A stretch of 5,970 nucleotides of DNA from Chloroflexota bacterium (GTDB lineage: Bacteria; Chloroflexota; Limnocylindria; Limnocylindrales; CSP1-4). The position numbers and the translations under genes were made by a program. The stretch spans positions 1 to 5,970 of the forward strand of contig JAJYMP010000675.1 in NCBI GenBank assembly GCA_021786915.1, in the 5' to 3' direction. Positions 1 through 5,430 of this stretch are shown here, piece after piece (position 1 is the first letter of the stretch; each line of letters begins with the position of its first letter). The notes below the pieces were generated by a model. That model was not told where the DNA came from, did not search any database, and saw nothing but the letters and a program-made list of their open reading frames with translations.

Positions 1-706
1 CCGCCGCCTTCTGCACCAGCTCGAAGCCGGCCCGACCGCTCACCAGCACGATCCGCCCGTGGAGCGGGAGGTCGCCCGCGAGGAGCCGACTGCCGATGAG
101 CTTGTCGAGCGCGTTGTGCCGGCCGATGTCCTCGCGGACGGCGAGGAGCGTGCCATCAGCCTCGAACAGGCCGGCAGCATGCACCCCGCCCGTCGCCTCG
201 AACACGGCCTGCGCCTCGCGCAGGCGGCCGGGCAGGGACCACAGGACCGCAGGCGCCACGGCCGGGCCGTCGGGGATGGGCGCCACGCGGACGTGGATGT
301 CGTCGAGGGCGGCCTTGCCGCAGATGCCGCACGACGAGGTGACCGCGAAGTGGCGCTGGGCGAGGAGCGCTGGGTCGAACCGGCGGCGGAGGCGGACGAG
401 CACCTCGTCGTCGGGACGCGACAGCCCGCCCGGATCGCCCAGCTCAACGCCCTCGACCTCGTCACGGCTGTGGAGGAGCCCCTCGGCGTGGAGGAACCCC
501 ACGGCGAGCTCCGCCTCGCTGCCCGGCGTGCGCATGGTGATCGAGACATCGATGGGCGCCTGCCCGGGGCCCGCGACCCGGATCGCCATCGGCTCCTCGC
601 CCGCGAGGTGGTCGTCGCGCGTCTGGACGTCGCCGCCGCGCACGGCCGTCACGGCGACGCGGGTGGCGCGGCGCTCCATGGCGGGCTCATCAGGACGCTC
701 GGTCAT
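1..706 (-). CDS. fdhD: FdhD, formate dehydrogenase accessory sulfurtransferase (3' end cut by window edge)
   Basis: FdhD is a cytoplasmic protein that carries sulfur from the cysteine desulfurase IscS to the molybdenum/bis-MGD cofactor of formate dehydrogenases and is needed for their activity. The visible 235 residues contain the family's landmarks in order: GEEPMAIRVAG near residues 36-46, the CxxC sulfur-relay motif C126-G-I-C129 in SSCGICGKAALDD, GGVHAAGLF at 173-181, EDIGRHNALDKLIG at 192-205, and the SGRAGFELVQKAA block at 223-235, where the sequence leaves the window. Family members are about 260-280 residues, so some 30-45 residues are missing. The ATG at 706 lies 12 bp after the stop of the upstream hydrolase fragment. 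No strong Shine-Dalgarno is visible, and a second in-frame ATG at 679 (residue 10) is possible. It is probably the last or near-last gene of a co-transcribed set beginning at 2492. No formate dehydrogenase subunit lies in this window. The identification is firm. Confidence 0.95.
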   Translation of the reverse strand, partial: MTERPDEPAMERRATRVAVTAVRGGDVQTRDDHLAGEEPMAIRVAGPGQAPIDVSITMRTPGSEAELAVGFLHAEGLLHSRDEVEGVELGDPGGLSRPDDEVLVRLRRRFDPALLAQRHFAVTSSCGICGKAALDDIHVRVAPIPDGPAVAPAVLWSLPGRLREAQAVFEATGGVHAAGLFEADGTLLAVREDIGRHNALDKLIGSRLLAGDLPLHGRIVLVSGRAGFELVQKAA

Positions 707-718
707 CGGCCGGCCCGG

Positions 719-916
719 CTAGGAGCCCGCCGCCGCGGCATCGACCCCGGCCAGGAACGCGAGCAGCGTCTCGGTGAACCACGCGGGCCGCTCGAGACTG
801 GGCAGGTGCCCGACGCCGGGCGGGTCGATCCGCCGGGCGCCCGCGACTCCGGCCGCCAGGACGTCCGCGGCGCGGTTGGTCGCGTGCGGGTCGCGCTCGC
901 CCTCCCCGAGCGTCAT
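719..916 (-). CDS. C-terminal fragment of an alpha/beta hydrolase (65 aa, probably a remnant)
   Basis: The 65-residue product reads like the last quarter of an alpha/beta-hydrolase-fold protein. GEGERD (4-9) resembles the strand and turn that carry the catalytic acid. ARRIDPPGVGHLPSLERP (27-44) carries the family's C-terminal GH motif with the catalytic histidine at H37. WFTETLLAFL (46-55) is the usual closing helix. The nucleophile elbow (GxSxG), the oxyanion region and about 200 N-terminal residues are absent, and the frame just upstream of the ATG does not read as hydrolase, so it cannot be a working hydrolase alone. The ATG overlaps the stop of the decarboxylase gene as ATGA (913-916), which suggests coupled translation. 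fdhD starts 12 bp downstream. It may be a remnant left by a deletion or fusion, or a small protein kept for another reason. The family assignment of the fragment is likely; its expression is uncertain. Confidence 0.6.
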   Translation of the reverse strand: MTLGEGERDPHATNRAADVLAAGVAGARRIDPPGVGHLPSLERPAWFTETLLAFLAGVDAAAAGS

Positions 917-2184
917 GCGGGCCGCTCCAGGTACACCGTCGTGCCGGTCGGCCGCAGGCAGTGGGTCATCGACATCGCCTGAAGATAGCCGCCCGCATTG
1001 AGGATGGCCACGCCCTCGCCCTCGGCCAGGCCGGGCAGCGGGTAGTCCTCGGCGAACACGTCGCCCGCCTCGTTGATGTGGCCGGCCACGGTGACGAGCT
1101 GCGTTCGCTCGCGCAGGGGCGCGACCAGCGGCACCACCTCCTGCGCGTAGCCGTAGATGAAGTACGCACAGTTGACGTTCCAGCCGACGTCGAGGCCGAC
1201 GAACGTGACATCGCCCCGCCGCTCCACGCTGACCACCTCGGCCAGGAGCACGGCCGCGTCCTTCATCACGAAGTCGCCGGGCTCGAACGCGGCAGTGACC
1301 TCGTACGGGGCGAGGTGGTGAGCGATCGTCTGCGCGTACGCGTCGAGGTCCACGGGGATCTCTGGGTCGCGGGCGACCCGTCCGAGCCCACCGCCGACGT
1401 TGACCTCCCGGATCGCGAAGCCCGCGTCGAGCAGCCGCTCGAGCATGGCCGTCGCGCGCGCCAGCGCCGCCTCGAACTCGCCCAGCTGGTCGCCCAGCCA
1501 GCCGGAGCCCGCGTGGAAGTGCAGCGTGTCCACAAGCAGCCCGTGGCGGCGAGCGGCGGCGATCGCGTCGTCGAGCCGCTCCGGCGTGACGCCGAACTTC
1601 GTGGGCCGCTCGCCCGCGTACGCGAGGTGATCGGTGTAGCCGGCGCCCGCGCCCGGGTTGACGCGGATGCCCACCACGCGACCCGGGGCACGGCGCCCCA
1701 CGCGCTCGAGCTGGCTGACCCCGTCGAGGTTGAGCCGGATCGGGTGGGCGAGCAGCACGTCGAGGTCGCGCTCCGACACGTTCGTGCCCGTGTGGCTGAT
1801 CGCGTCAGGAGCCCAGCCGTTGGCCAGCGCGTGGAGCACCTCCCCGGGCGAGCACGCGTCGATCCCGATGCCCTCCGGCGTCCCGGGCTCGCCCAGGCCC
1901 CTGAGCACCGCAAGGATGCGCGGGTCGGGGCAGGACTTGAGCGCGAACCGCGTCACGTAGCGCAGGCCCGCGCCACGAAGCGCGCCCTGGAGCGCACGGA
2001 CGTTCTCGACCGGTCGGGCGAGGTCGTAGGCGAACAGCGGCGCGCCGTGCTGGCGGAGGAGCGCGTCGAGGTCGTGGCCGTTGAGGGCGAGCCGGTCGCC
2101 GACGACGTCGAGGCCGGTGCGGCGCCACCAGGTGGGCGCTGCTGCGGGCAGGGCGGGCGGCGCCAGGGGGGCGGGAGCGCTCAC
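913..2184 (-). CDS. Fold-type III PLP-dependent decarboxylase, diaminopimelate decarboxylase (LysA)-like, divergent active site
   Basis: This 423-residue protein has the alanine-racemase-like barrel plus C-terminal beta domain of the group IV (DAP/ornithine/arginine) decarboxylases. K83 in RFALKSCPDPRIL is the expected PLP Schiff-base lysine (YAxKAN in LysA). Other landmarks are HTGTNVSERDL (131-141), RVNPGAGAGYTDH (174-186), KFGV (196-199), HFHAGSGW (222-229), the glycine loop VNVGGGLG (261-268) that holds the phosphate, EPGD (301-304), HINEAGD (369-375), and GGYLQAM (398-404) with the dimer-interface tyrosine Y400. LysA makes L-lysine from meso-diaminopimelate. However, LysA normally has EPGR and a CExxD-type motif, and here the Arg is Asp304 and the Cys is Asn371, so the substrate is uncertain. 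The GTG start at 2184 overlaps the DUF2277 stop as GTGA, and the end overlaps the next start as ATGA, so translation is probably coupled on both sides. The start is supported by this overlap, with only a weak Shine-Dalgarno (AGCAGGG). Family certain, substrate not. Confidence 0.87.
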   Translation of the reverse strand: MSAPAPLAPPALPAAAPTWWRRTGLDVVGDRLALNGHDLDALLRQHGAPLFAYDLARPVENVRALQGALRGAGLRYVTRFALKSCPDPRILAVLRGLGEPGTPEGIGIDACSPGEVLHALANGWAPDAISHTGTNVSERDLDVLLAHPIRLNLDGVSQLERVGRRAPGRVVGIRVNPGAGAGYTDHLAYAGERPTKFGVTPERLDDAIAAARRHGLLVDTLHFHAGSGWLGDQLGEFEAALARATAMLERLLDAGFAIREVNVGGGLGRVARDPEIPVDLDAYAQTIAHHLAPYEVTAAFEPGDFVMKDAAVLLAEVVSVERRGDVTFVGLDVGWNVNCAYFIYGYAQEVVPLVAPLRERTQLVTVAGHINEAGDVFAEDYPLPGLAEGEGVAILNAGGYLQAMSMTHCLRPTGTTVYLERPA

Positions 2185-2492
2185 CCAGGATGCCCTGCTG
2201 GCGTCGCGCGTGTAACGCGGCGCGGTGTCGCGTCGAGGATGGCGCGCCGCCTCACGGGATCGGCGAACGGGTCCGGGCCCTCGGCCACGTTCGTGCCGAC
2301 GGCTGCGAGGAGGCGTGCTGTGGCGGCAGCCACCTCGTCCACCGCGGCGTCGAACGCAGCGCGGTGGCGAGCCGACGGCGTCCGGAACCCGGACACCTTG
2401 CGAACGTACTGGAGCGCGGCGGCTTGCGCCTCGCCGGTGGTGGCCGGCCCGTCATGGTCGGACCGGCGGAGCTGGCGGATGCTGCGGCACAT
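2181..2492 (-). CDS. DUF2277 family protein
   Basis: The 103-residue product begins MCRSIRQLR and continues AQAAALQYVRKVSGFRTPS (residues 22-40) and AFDAAVDEVAAATARLLAAV (46-65). This is the recognisable pattern of DUF2277, a small soluble family of unknown function whose members typically start MCRxI and keep an (A/F)VRKxSGF core. As recalled, family members are mostly around 85-95 residues, so the tail after about residue 70, rich in Asp, Arg and Pro, is a little long. There is no signal peptide or membrane segment, and the sequence is largely helical in character. It is the first gene of the minus-strand unit. A TACGCT hexamer ends exactly 6 bases before its ATG, suggesting a leaderless transcript. 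Its stop overlaps the GTG of the decarboxylase gene by 4 bases. Nothing here reveals the function; the neighbours only suggest co-expression. Confidence 0.88.
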   Translation of the reverse strand: MCRSIRQLRRSDHDGPATTGEAQAAALQYVRKVSGFRTPSARHRAAFDAAVDEVAAATARLLAAVGTNVAEGPDPFADPVRRRAILDATPRRVTRATPAGHPG

Positions 2493-2504
2493 GGATGCAG
2501 CGTA
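2493..2504 (-). promoter_or_regulatory. Predicted -10 element of a leaderless promoter for the DUF2277 operon
   Basis: Read on the minus strand, TACGCT (2504 down to 2499) is followed by exactly six bases (GCATCC) and then the ATG at 2492. A -10 hexamer occupies -12 to -7, so transcription would start at the A of the start codon. The same arrangement precedes the GH3 and AlkA-like genes. No -35 box resembling TTGACA is seen, and no Shine-Dalgarno can fit between hexamer and start. This is inference from spacing only. Confidence 0.5.
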
Positions 2505-2772
2505 GCGGACGGAACGGCAGGACGGCCGCCGCGGGCCACGGCGCGGTCGTTGTCGCTGGCGCTCGGCGGGCGCTGCTGGCCGCCACGTCGCCTGCGACGC
2601 TCGTCCTCTGCCTTCATGAGGTCCGCCTTGTCGAGGCTACCTGCTCGGGCGGATGTCGCGGAGTGCCCGGGCCAGAGACAACGGGGACGCGTGGTCAGGC
2701 ACGGGCCGCGCGGTCGTGCCGTCCGCCGCGATCGCCGTCCGCCGCCCCGGGCCCGTGAGAGTTGCGGCGGGG
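2505..2772. other. Intergenic region without a supportable gene
   Basis: This stretch separates the shikimate-kinase-like gene from the DUF2277 operon. All open frames crossing it are extensions of frames antisense or shifted relative to neighbouring genes, with Arg/Pro/Ser-rich composition typical of shadow translation. No tRNA-like cloverleaf, insertion-sequence terminal repeat or riboswitch-like element was recognised. The part next to 2772 holds a GC-rich inverted repeat listed separately. Confidence 0.5.
2739..2770 (-). terminator. GC-rich inverted repeat just after the shikimate-kinase-like gene (weak terminator candidate)
   Basis: CCGCCGC at 2739-2745 is complementary to GCGGCGG at 2764-2770, giving a 7-bp stem with an 18-base loop that itself contains the palindromic run CCCGGGCCC. 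The stem begins 2 bases beyond the stop codon at 2773-2775 on the minus strand. There is no T-rich tract after it, so it is not a classical intrinsic terminator. In DNA this GC-rich such repeats arise easily. Confidence 0.2.
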
Positions 2773-3330
2773 TCAGGAGGGCGGGTCCGGCACCGGGACG
2801 CCGCGCTCCGCCAGGGTCGCGGCCACAAGCCGGACGACCTCGTCGGGCGTGCGCTCGTCGGCGGCGACCTCGAGCGGGTGGAGGGAGCGGAGGCGCGGGT
2901 AGCGCACCGACGCCTGCCGAGCGAGGAAGACCGCGGGATCGTCGCCATACCACGGCCGGTGCCCCCCAGTCAGGAACCGCTTGGCGGCCACCGTCGGCTC
3001 GACCGTCAGGAACACGACGAACACGCACGGGCTCCCCAGCGCGGCGAGGCACGCGTCCACATCCGCCACCGATGCCGCCGGGCAGACGACCGACGGGCCG
3101 GGCTCGGCGAGCGCGTCGAGCAGCTGCTGCGCCTCGAGATCGTGCATGGCGTCCACGCCCAGCTCGCCGCGCAGCTGGCGGACGGTTCGGGCCAGGCGCG
3201 CCTCGATCTCCGCGTCCGAATCGCGCAGGGGCCAACCGAGCAGGGCCGCCAGGCGTGAGCCGACTGTCGTCTTGCCGGAGCCCATCAGGCCGACGAACGA
3301 AACGTGCTGGAGCGGGACCATCGACCTCAT
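2773..3330 (-). CDS. Shikimate-kinase-like P-loop kinase (AroK family fold, shikimate-site motifs altered)
   Basis: The 185-residue protein has the size and layout of shikimate kinase, the enzyme that phosphorylates shikimate with ATP in the aromatic pathway. Walker A is GLMGSGKTT (14-22). DSDAEIE (37-43) matches the Mg/shikimate-binding DxD region. HRPWY (124-128) sits where the LID arginine lies, and VRYPRLR (142-148) matches the R..Y motif before the adenine loop, followed by a TPDEVV-type ending (161-166). Two hallmarks are missing. The FRxxE motif that supplies a shikimate-binding arginine is MHDLE (62-66), and the GGG loop is replaced by CPAAS (83-87). It may therefore be a kinase for another small substrate or a decayed paralogue, not the housekeeping AroK. 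It begins 28 bp after the GH3 stop on the same strand, so co-transcription is likely. An ATG at 3321 (residue 4) is an alternative start. No convincing Shine-Dalgarno precedes either start. Confidence 0.8.
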   Translation of the reverse strand: MRSMVPLQHVSFVGLMGSGKTTVGSRLAALLGWPLRDSDAEIEARLARTVRQLRGELGVDAMHDLEAQQLLDALAEPGPSVVCPAASVADVDACLAALGSPCVFVVFLTVEPTVAAKRFLTGGHRPWYGDDPAVFLARQASVRYPRLRSLHPLEVAADERTPDEVVRLVAATLAERGVPVPDPPS

Positions 3331-3358
3331 GGCGCAGCCCAGCAGAACGACGAGCGCC

Positions 3359-4663
3359 TCAACTGGGCAGGCCCAGCATCGCCTGGCGTCGTGTCCAGGC
3401 CCGGTCGATCTGGTCGCCGGTCAGCCGTCCATGGGCGACCGCTGCCAGGACGATGCCCACGACGTGGCGCACGATGCCCGGGTCGTACACCTGCTGGTTG
3501 GCGAACAGCAGCAGGTCGTTGCCCGCCTCGAGCGCCAGCAGCACCGCCTCGTCGGCGCCGAAGCGCTGGGTGATGGCCGCCGCCTGGAGGTCGTCGGTGA
3601 CCGCCGGGCCGTCGAAGCCGATATCGCCGCGCAGGAGGTCGAGCGTCGGCTTGCTGAGCGAGGCCGGGCGCTTCGGGTCCAGCTGGCCGTTGACCACGTG
3701 GCCCACCATCACGGCGTCGAGCTTGCCCGCGGCGGCCAGGCGCCGGTAGGGCTCGAGCTCGGTCCGCGTCCAGGTCTTCGTCACGTCGGCCACGCCGAAG
3801 TCCGTGTTCACAGTCGCGCTGCCGATGCCCGGGAAGTGCTTCGCGGCGGCGTGCACGCCCGCGAGCCGCAGTGCGTCGAGCTCGATGCCCGCCATGCGGG
3901 CCACGACGTCCGGATCGGCCGAGAACGACCGGCCGAGCGCGCCGATCGCCGGGTTCTGCGGGTTGACGTCGAGGTCCACGACCGGCGCGAAGTCGAGGTT
4001 GCAGCCGGAGCTCGCGACCGTGCCCGCGATCGTTCGAGCCCAGGTGCGGGCGCCCGCCACGGTCCCGGCGCCCACGGTCGCCTCGGAGGCGACGGCCGGG
4101 AATCCGTGGCTCGGGCCCAGCCGAGTGACGATCCCGCCCTCCTGGTCCACGCCGATCAGCAGACCCTGGCCGGACCCCGCCGTCGCGTGAAGCTCCGCCG
4201 TCAGAGCGGCGACCTGTGACGGCGACATCACGTTGCGGGCGCGGCCGGTGAGCTGGTCGCGGTCGAACAGGATCACACCGCCCAGGGCGTCCCGGGCGAT
4301 CGCGGTACGGATCCACGGAGCGTCGGCGAGGCGCATGCCGCGGAACCCCACGATGAGCAGGCCCGCCACGCGGTGTGCGAGCTCGTCCACGGTGGACGGC
4401 GCGGGCGTGACTGACGGGGCGGACGACGCGGCGGCGGCCGAGCTCGAGGCGGACGGCGCGCTCGACGACGGCGGTGCGGCGGTGTCGGGGGCCGACGCCG
4501 AGCGGACGGGTTCGGGCGCGGACGATGCCGGCGAGAGCGAAGGCGCAGGCGCGCATGCGGCGACGAGCGCGGTGAGACCGGAGGCGAGGCCGAGGAGCAC
4601 GTCGCGCCGTGCGATGCGGGCGCGGAGGGGCTGGGTCGTGGCGCTGGGTCGCTCGAGCTGCAC
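3359..4663 (-). CDS. Glycoside hydrolase family 3 lipoprotein, NagZ/LpqI-like beta-N-acetylhexosaminidase homologue
   Basis: The 434-residue product starts at a GTG (4663) chosen because a TACGCT hexamer lies 6 bases upstream and the signal sequence follows at once. Upstream extension reads into frame-shifted RlpA-gene sequence. R19-R20 begin RRDVLLGLASGLTALVAAC, a Tat-like signal ending in a lipobox with C37, so it is predicted to be membrane-anchored outside the cell. Residues 38-92 form a Ser/Ala/Pro linker. The GH3 barrel runs from about 93 to 410: DQEGG (173-177), FAPVVDLDVN...NPAIGALGRSFS (225-248), KHFPG (275-279), and VTDDL (355-359), where the catalytic Asp nucleophile of the family resides. 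Such enzymes release N-acetylglucosamine from peptidoglycan fragments in wall recycling. The usual DSH loop with the His acid/base is replaced by NTDFG (286-290), so activity is not assured. The RlpA-like gene is upstream and the shikimate-kinase-like gene follows by 28 bp. Confidence 0.9.
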   Translation of the reverse strand: MQLERPSATTQPLRARIARRDVLLGLASGLTALVAACAPAPSLSPASSAPEPVRSASAPDTAAPPSSSAPSASSSAAAASSAPSVTPAPSTVDELAHRVAGLLIVGFRGMRLADAPWIRTAIARDALGGVILFDRDQLTGRARNVMSPSQVAALTAELHATAGSGQGLLIGVDQEGGIVTRLGPSHGFPAVASEATVGAGTVAGARTWARTIAGTVASSGCNLDFAPVVDLDVNPQNPAIGALGRSFSADPDVVARMAGIELDALRLAGVHAAAKHFPGIGSATVNTDFGVADVTKTWTRTELEPYRRLAAAGKLDAVMVGHVVNGQLDPKRPASLSKPTLDLLRGDIGFDGPAVTDDLQAAAITQRFGADEAVLLALEAGNDLLLFANQQVYDPGIVRHVVGIVLAAVAHGRLTGDQIDRAWTRRQAMLGLPS

Positions 4664-4675
4664 GGCCGCAGCGTA
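4664..4675 (-). promoter_or_regulatory. Predicted -10 element of a leaderless promoter for the GH3 gene
   Basis: On the minus strand TACGCT (4675 down to 4670) is followed by exactly six bases (GCGGCC) and the GTG start at 4663. The hexamer is identical to that before the DUF2277 operon and has identical spacing, which supports both the promoter and the choice of GTG. No Shine-Dalgarno is visible. The hexamer overlaps a palindromic GCGTACGC octamer (4671-4678) that recurs at 4703-4710. Confidence 0.5.
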
Positions 4676-4710
4676 CGCCCCATGCGCACTGGGCGGTGCG
4701 CGGCGTACGC
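4671..4710. repeat. Pair of palindromic octamers GCGTACGC in the GH3 upstream region
   Basis: GCGTACGC occurs at 4671-4678 and again at 4703-4710, 32 bases apart start to start (about three helical turns), inside the 86-bp gap between the GH3 gene and the RlpA-like gene. Self-complementary sites spaced by whole turns are compatible with a dimeric regulator, but the copy at 4671 also overlaps the proposed -10, and the sample is only two copies. Confidence 0.25.
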
Positions 4711-4722
4711 TCGAGGTGCCGC

Positions 4723-4735
4723 GCGCCCTGGGCGC
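4723..4735 (-). terminator. Short GC hairpin after the RlpA-like gene (weak terminator candidate)
   Basis: GCGCC (4723-4727) and GGCGC (4731-4735) can pair around a 3-base loop, 14 bases past the RlpA-like stop codon on the minus strand. No T tract follows. The stem is short, so chance is a real alternative. Confidence 0.15.
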
Positions 4736-4749
4736 CACGCAGGCTCCCG

Positions 4750-5352
4750 TCAGCCCGCGAGCTTCCAGTACATCGAGCCCGTGTAGCAGTGGTCGAGGTA
4801 CAGGCATAGCCCGCCCGTCATGTCCCAGGTCCGGCCGGAGACGTAGGGGCCCCGATCGATGACGCGAACCGTCACGGTCCGCCCGTTGGCCGGGTTTCGG
4901 AAGGTCACCCGGGTCCCGCAGGGAAGCGTTCGGCTGGCGACGCCCAGGACGGTCGTGGAGAGGGTGACCCCGCAGGCGGTGCGCTGGCCGTACATGCCCG
5001 GTCCGTACCAGCTGATGTTCGTGTCCAGGCGCCACAGGTTCTTGGGCACGCGGACTGCGGCAACGGCGGGTTGCGGCCTGGTCGGTCGGGACCCCAGGGC
5101 CCCGGGCGAGACGCCTGACTCGGCCAACGGAGTGTCAGGCCCTAGCCAGCCAGCCGAGCGATTCGCGATGTCGAGGGGTGTGACCGCCGTCACCGGCGAT
5201 CCGGAAGGCAGCGTGATCGTGACAGCGCGAAACTGTGCAGGCTCGATCAACGAAGGGGGACTCGGAGGTCGAGCTCCCACTGCTCCGGGGCCGGCGACCA
5301 GGGCGAACACGGCGATGAGCGCCGCGAACGCGGCGATGAGCCTGGTTCGCAC
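4750..5352 (-). CDS. Secreted RlpA-like double-psi beta-barrel (DPBB) protein
   Basis: The 200-residue product starts at a GTG (5352). It has a Sec signal peptide: RTR, a hydrophobic stretch through about residue 20, and likely cleavage after AVGA near residue 27. A Pro/Ser-rich, weakly conserved segment (28-110) precedes a DPBB domain from about 112 to 190: ISWYGPGMYGQRTACG (113-128), LPCGTRVTF (143-151), VRVIDRGPYVSGRTWDMT (162-179). This is the RlpA fold, known in Pseudomonas as a septal lytic transglycosylase acting on denuded peptidoglycan. Of the Pseudomonas catalytic residues as I recall them, the barrel Asp (D166) is kept. The Glu and Asp after TASG are V129 and S132, and the His before rtLP is S140. 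Four cysteines (C127, C145, C183, C189) could form disulfides outside the cell. There is no SPOR domain. It is divergent from the AlkA-like gene, and GH3 lies downstream. An AAGGTG 10 bases before GTG may be its ribosome site. Confidence 0.85.
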   Translation of the reverse strand: MRTRLIAAFAALIAVFALVAGPGAVGARPPSPPSLIEPAQFRAVTITLPSGSPVTAVTPLDIANRSAGWLGPDTPLAESGVSPGALGSRPTRPQPAVAAVRVPKNLWRLDTNISWYGPGMYGQRTACGVTLSTTVLGVASRTLPCGTRVTFRNPANGRTVTVRVIDRGPYVSGRTWDMTGGLCLYLDHCYTGSMYWKLAG

Positions 5353-5363
5353 GATGCCGGCAC

Positions 5364-5369
5364 ACCTTA
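5364..5369 (-). promoter_or_regulatory. Candidate -10 (or ribosome-binding) element for the RlpA-like gene
   Basis: On the minus strand TAAGGT (5369 down to 5364) fits a TANNNT -10 box and would give a leader of about 5 bases before the GTG at 5352. The overlapping AAGGTG could instead be a Shine-Dalgarno with 10-base spacing. The two readings exclude each other, and the sequence alone does not decide. Confidence 0.3.
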
Positions 5370-5371
5370 CC

Positions 5372-5389
5372 CGAGATCACGAGATCGTG
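5372..5389. promoter_or_regulatory. Small repeat cluster in the divergent promoter region (possible operator)
   Basis: Within the 90-bp divergent region, CACGA-ga-TCGTG (5378-5389) is a perfect 5-bp inverted repeat. CGAGATCA/CGAGATCG (5372-5387) is an overlapping 7-of-8 direct repeat. It lies between the candidate -10 elements of the two divergent genes and upstream of the RlpA-side one. Its length is short enough that chance cannot be excluded. Confidence 0.25.
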
Positions 5390-5430
5390 CTCCTCGCAGG
5401 CAGACCAGCATTCGTTGCATCTCCATTGCG

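Noticed and set aside
59..982. Long plus-strand open frame of 307 codons over fdhD and the hydrolase fragment
   Set aside because: Its product is Arg/Ala/Gly-rich with no domain pattern, and the minus strand in the same place encodes a clear FdhD. High GC leaves antisense frames open.
961..2505. Plus-strand open frame of 514 codons opposite the decarboxylase gene
   Set aside because: The composition (many Arg, Val, Glu, His) is typical of codon-complement shadow. The minus strand carries all decarboxylase motifs in order.
2505..2617. Possible small minus-strand gene starting MKAEDERRRRRGG near 2617 with an AAGG upstream
   Set aside because: The frame runs on through and beyond the DUF2277 start, is low complexity, and matches nothing I recognise. 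The AAGG is not unusual in this sequence.
2773..3330. Straight assignment of this gene as housekeeping aroK
   Set aside because: Two shikimate-site motifs (FRxxE and GGG) are absent, so the symbol was withheld and the family-level name used.
2190..3749. Plus-strand open frame of 519 codons across the 2493-2772 gap and the shikimate-kinase-like gene
   Set aside because: It is low-complexity Arg/Pro/Ala with no recognisable motif and runs antisense to three better supported genes.
3327..4556. Minus-strand open frame of 409 codons over the GH3 gene
   Set aside because: This is a frame-shifted shadow of the GH3 gene; the product is an Arg/Gly-rich string and the GH3 motifs are in the other frame.
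4664..5035. Extension of the GH3 frame upstream to an ATG at 5035
   Set aside because: The extra 124 residues overlap the RlpA-like gene in a shifted frame and would bury the Tat/lipobox signal internally. The GTG at 4663 puts the signal at the N terminus and has a TACGCT-N6 element.
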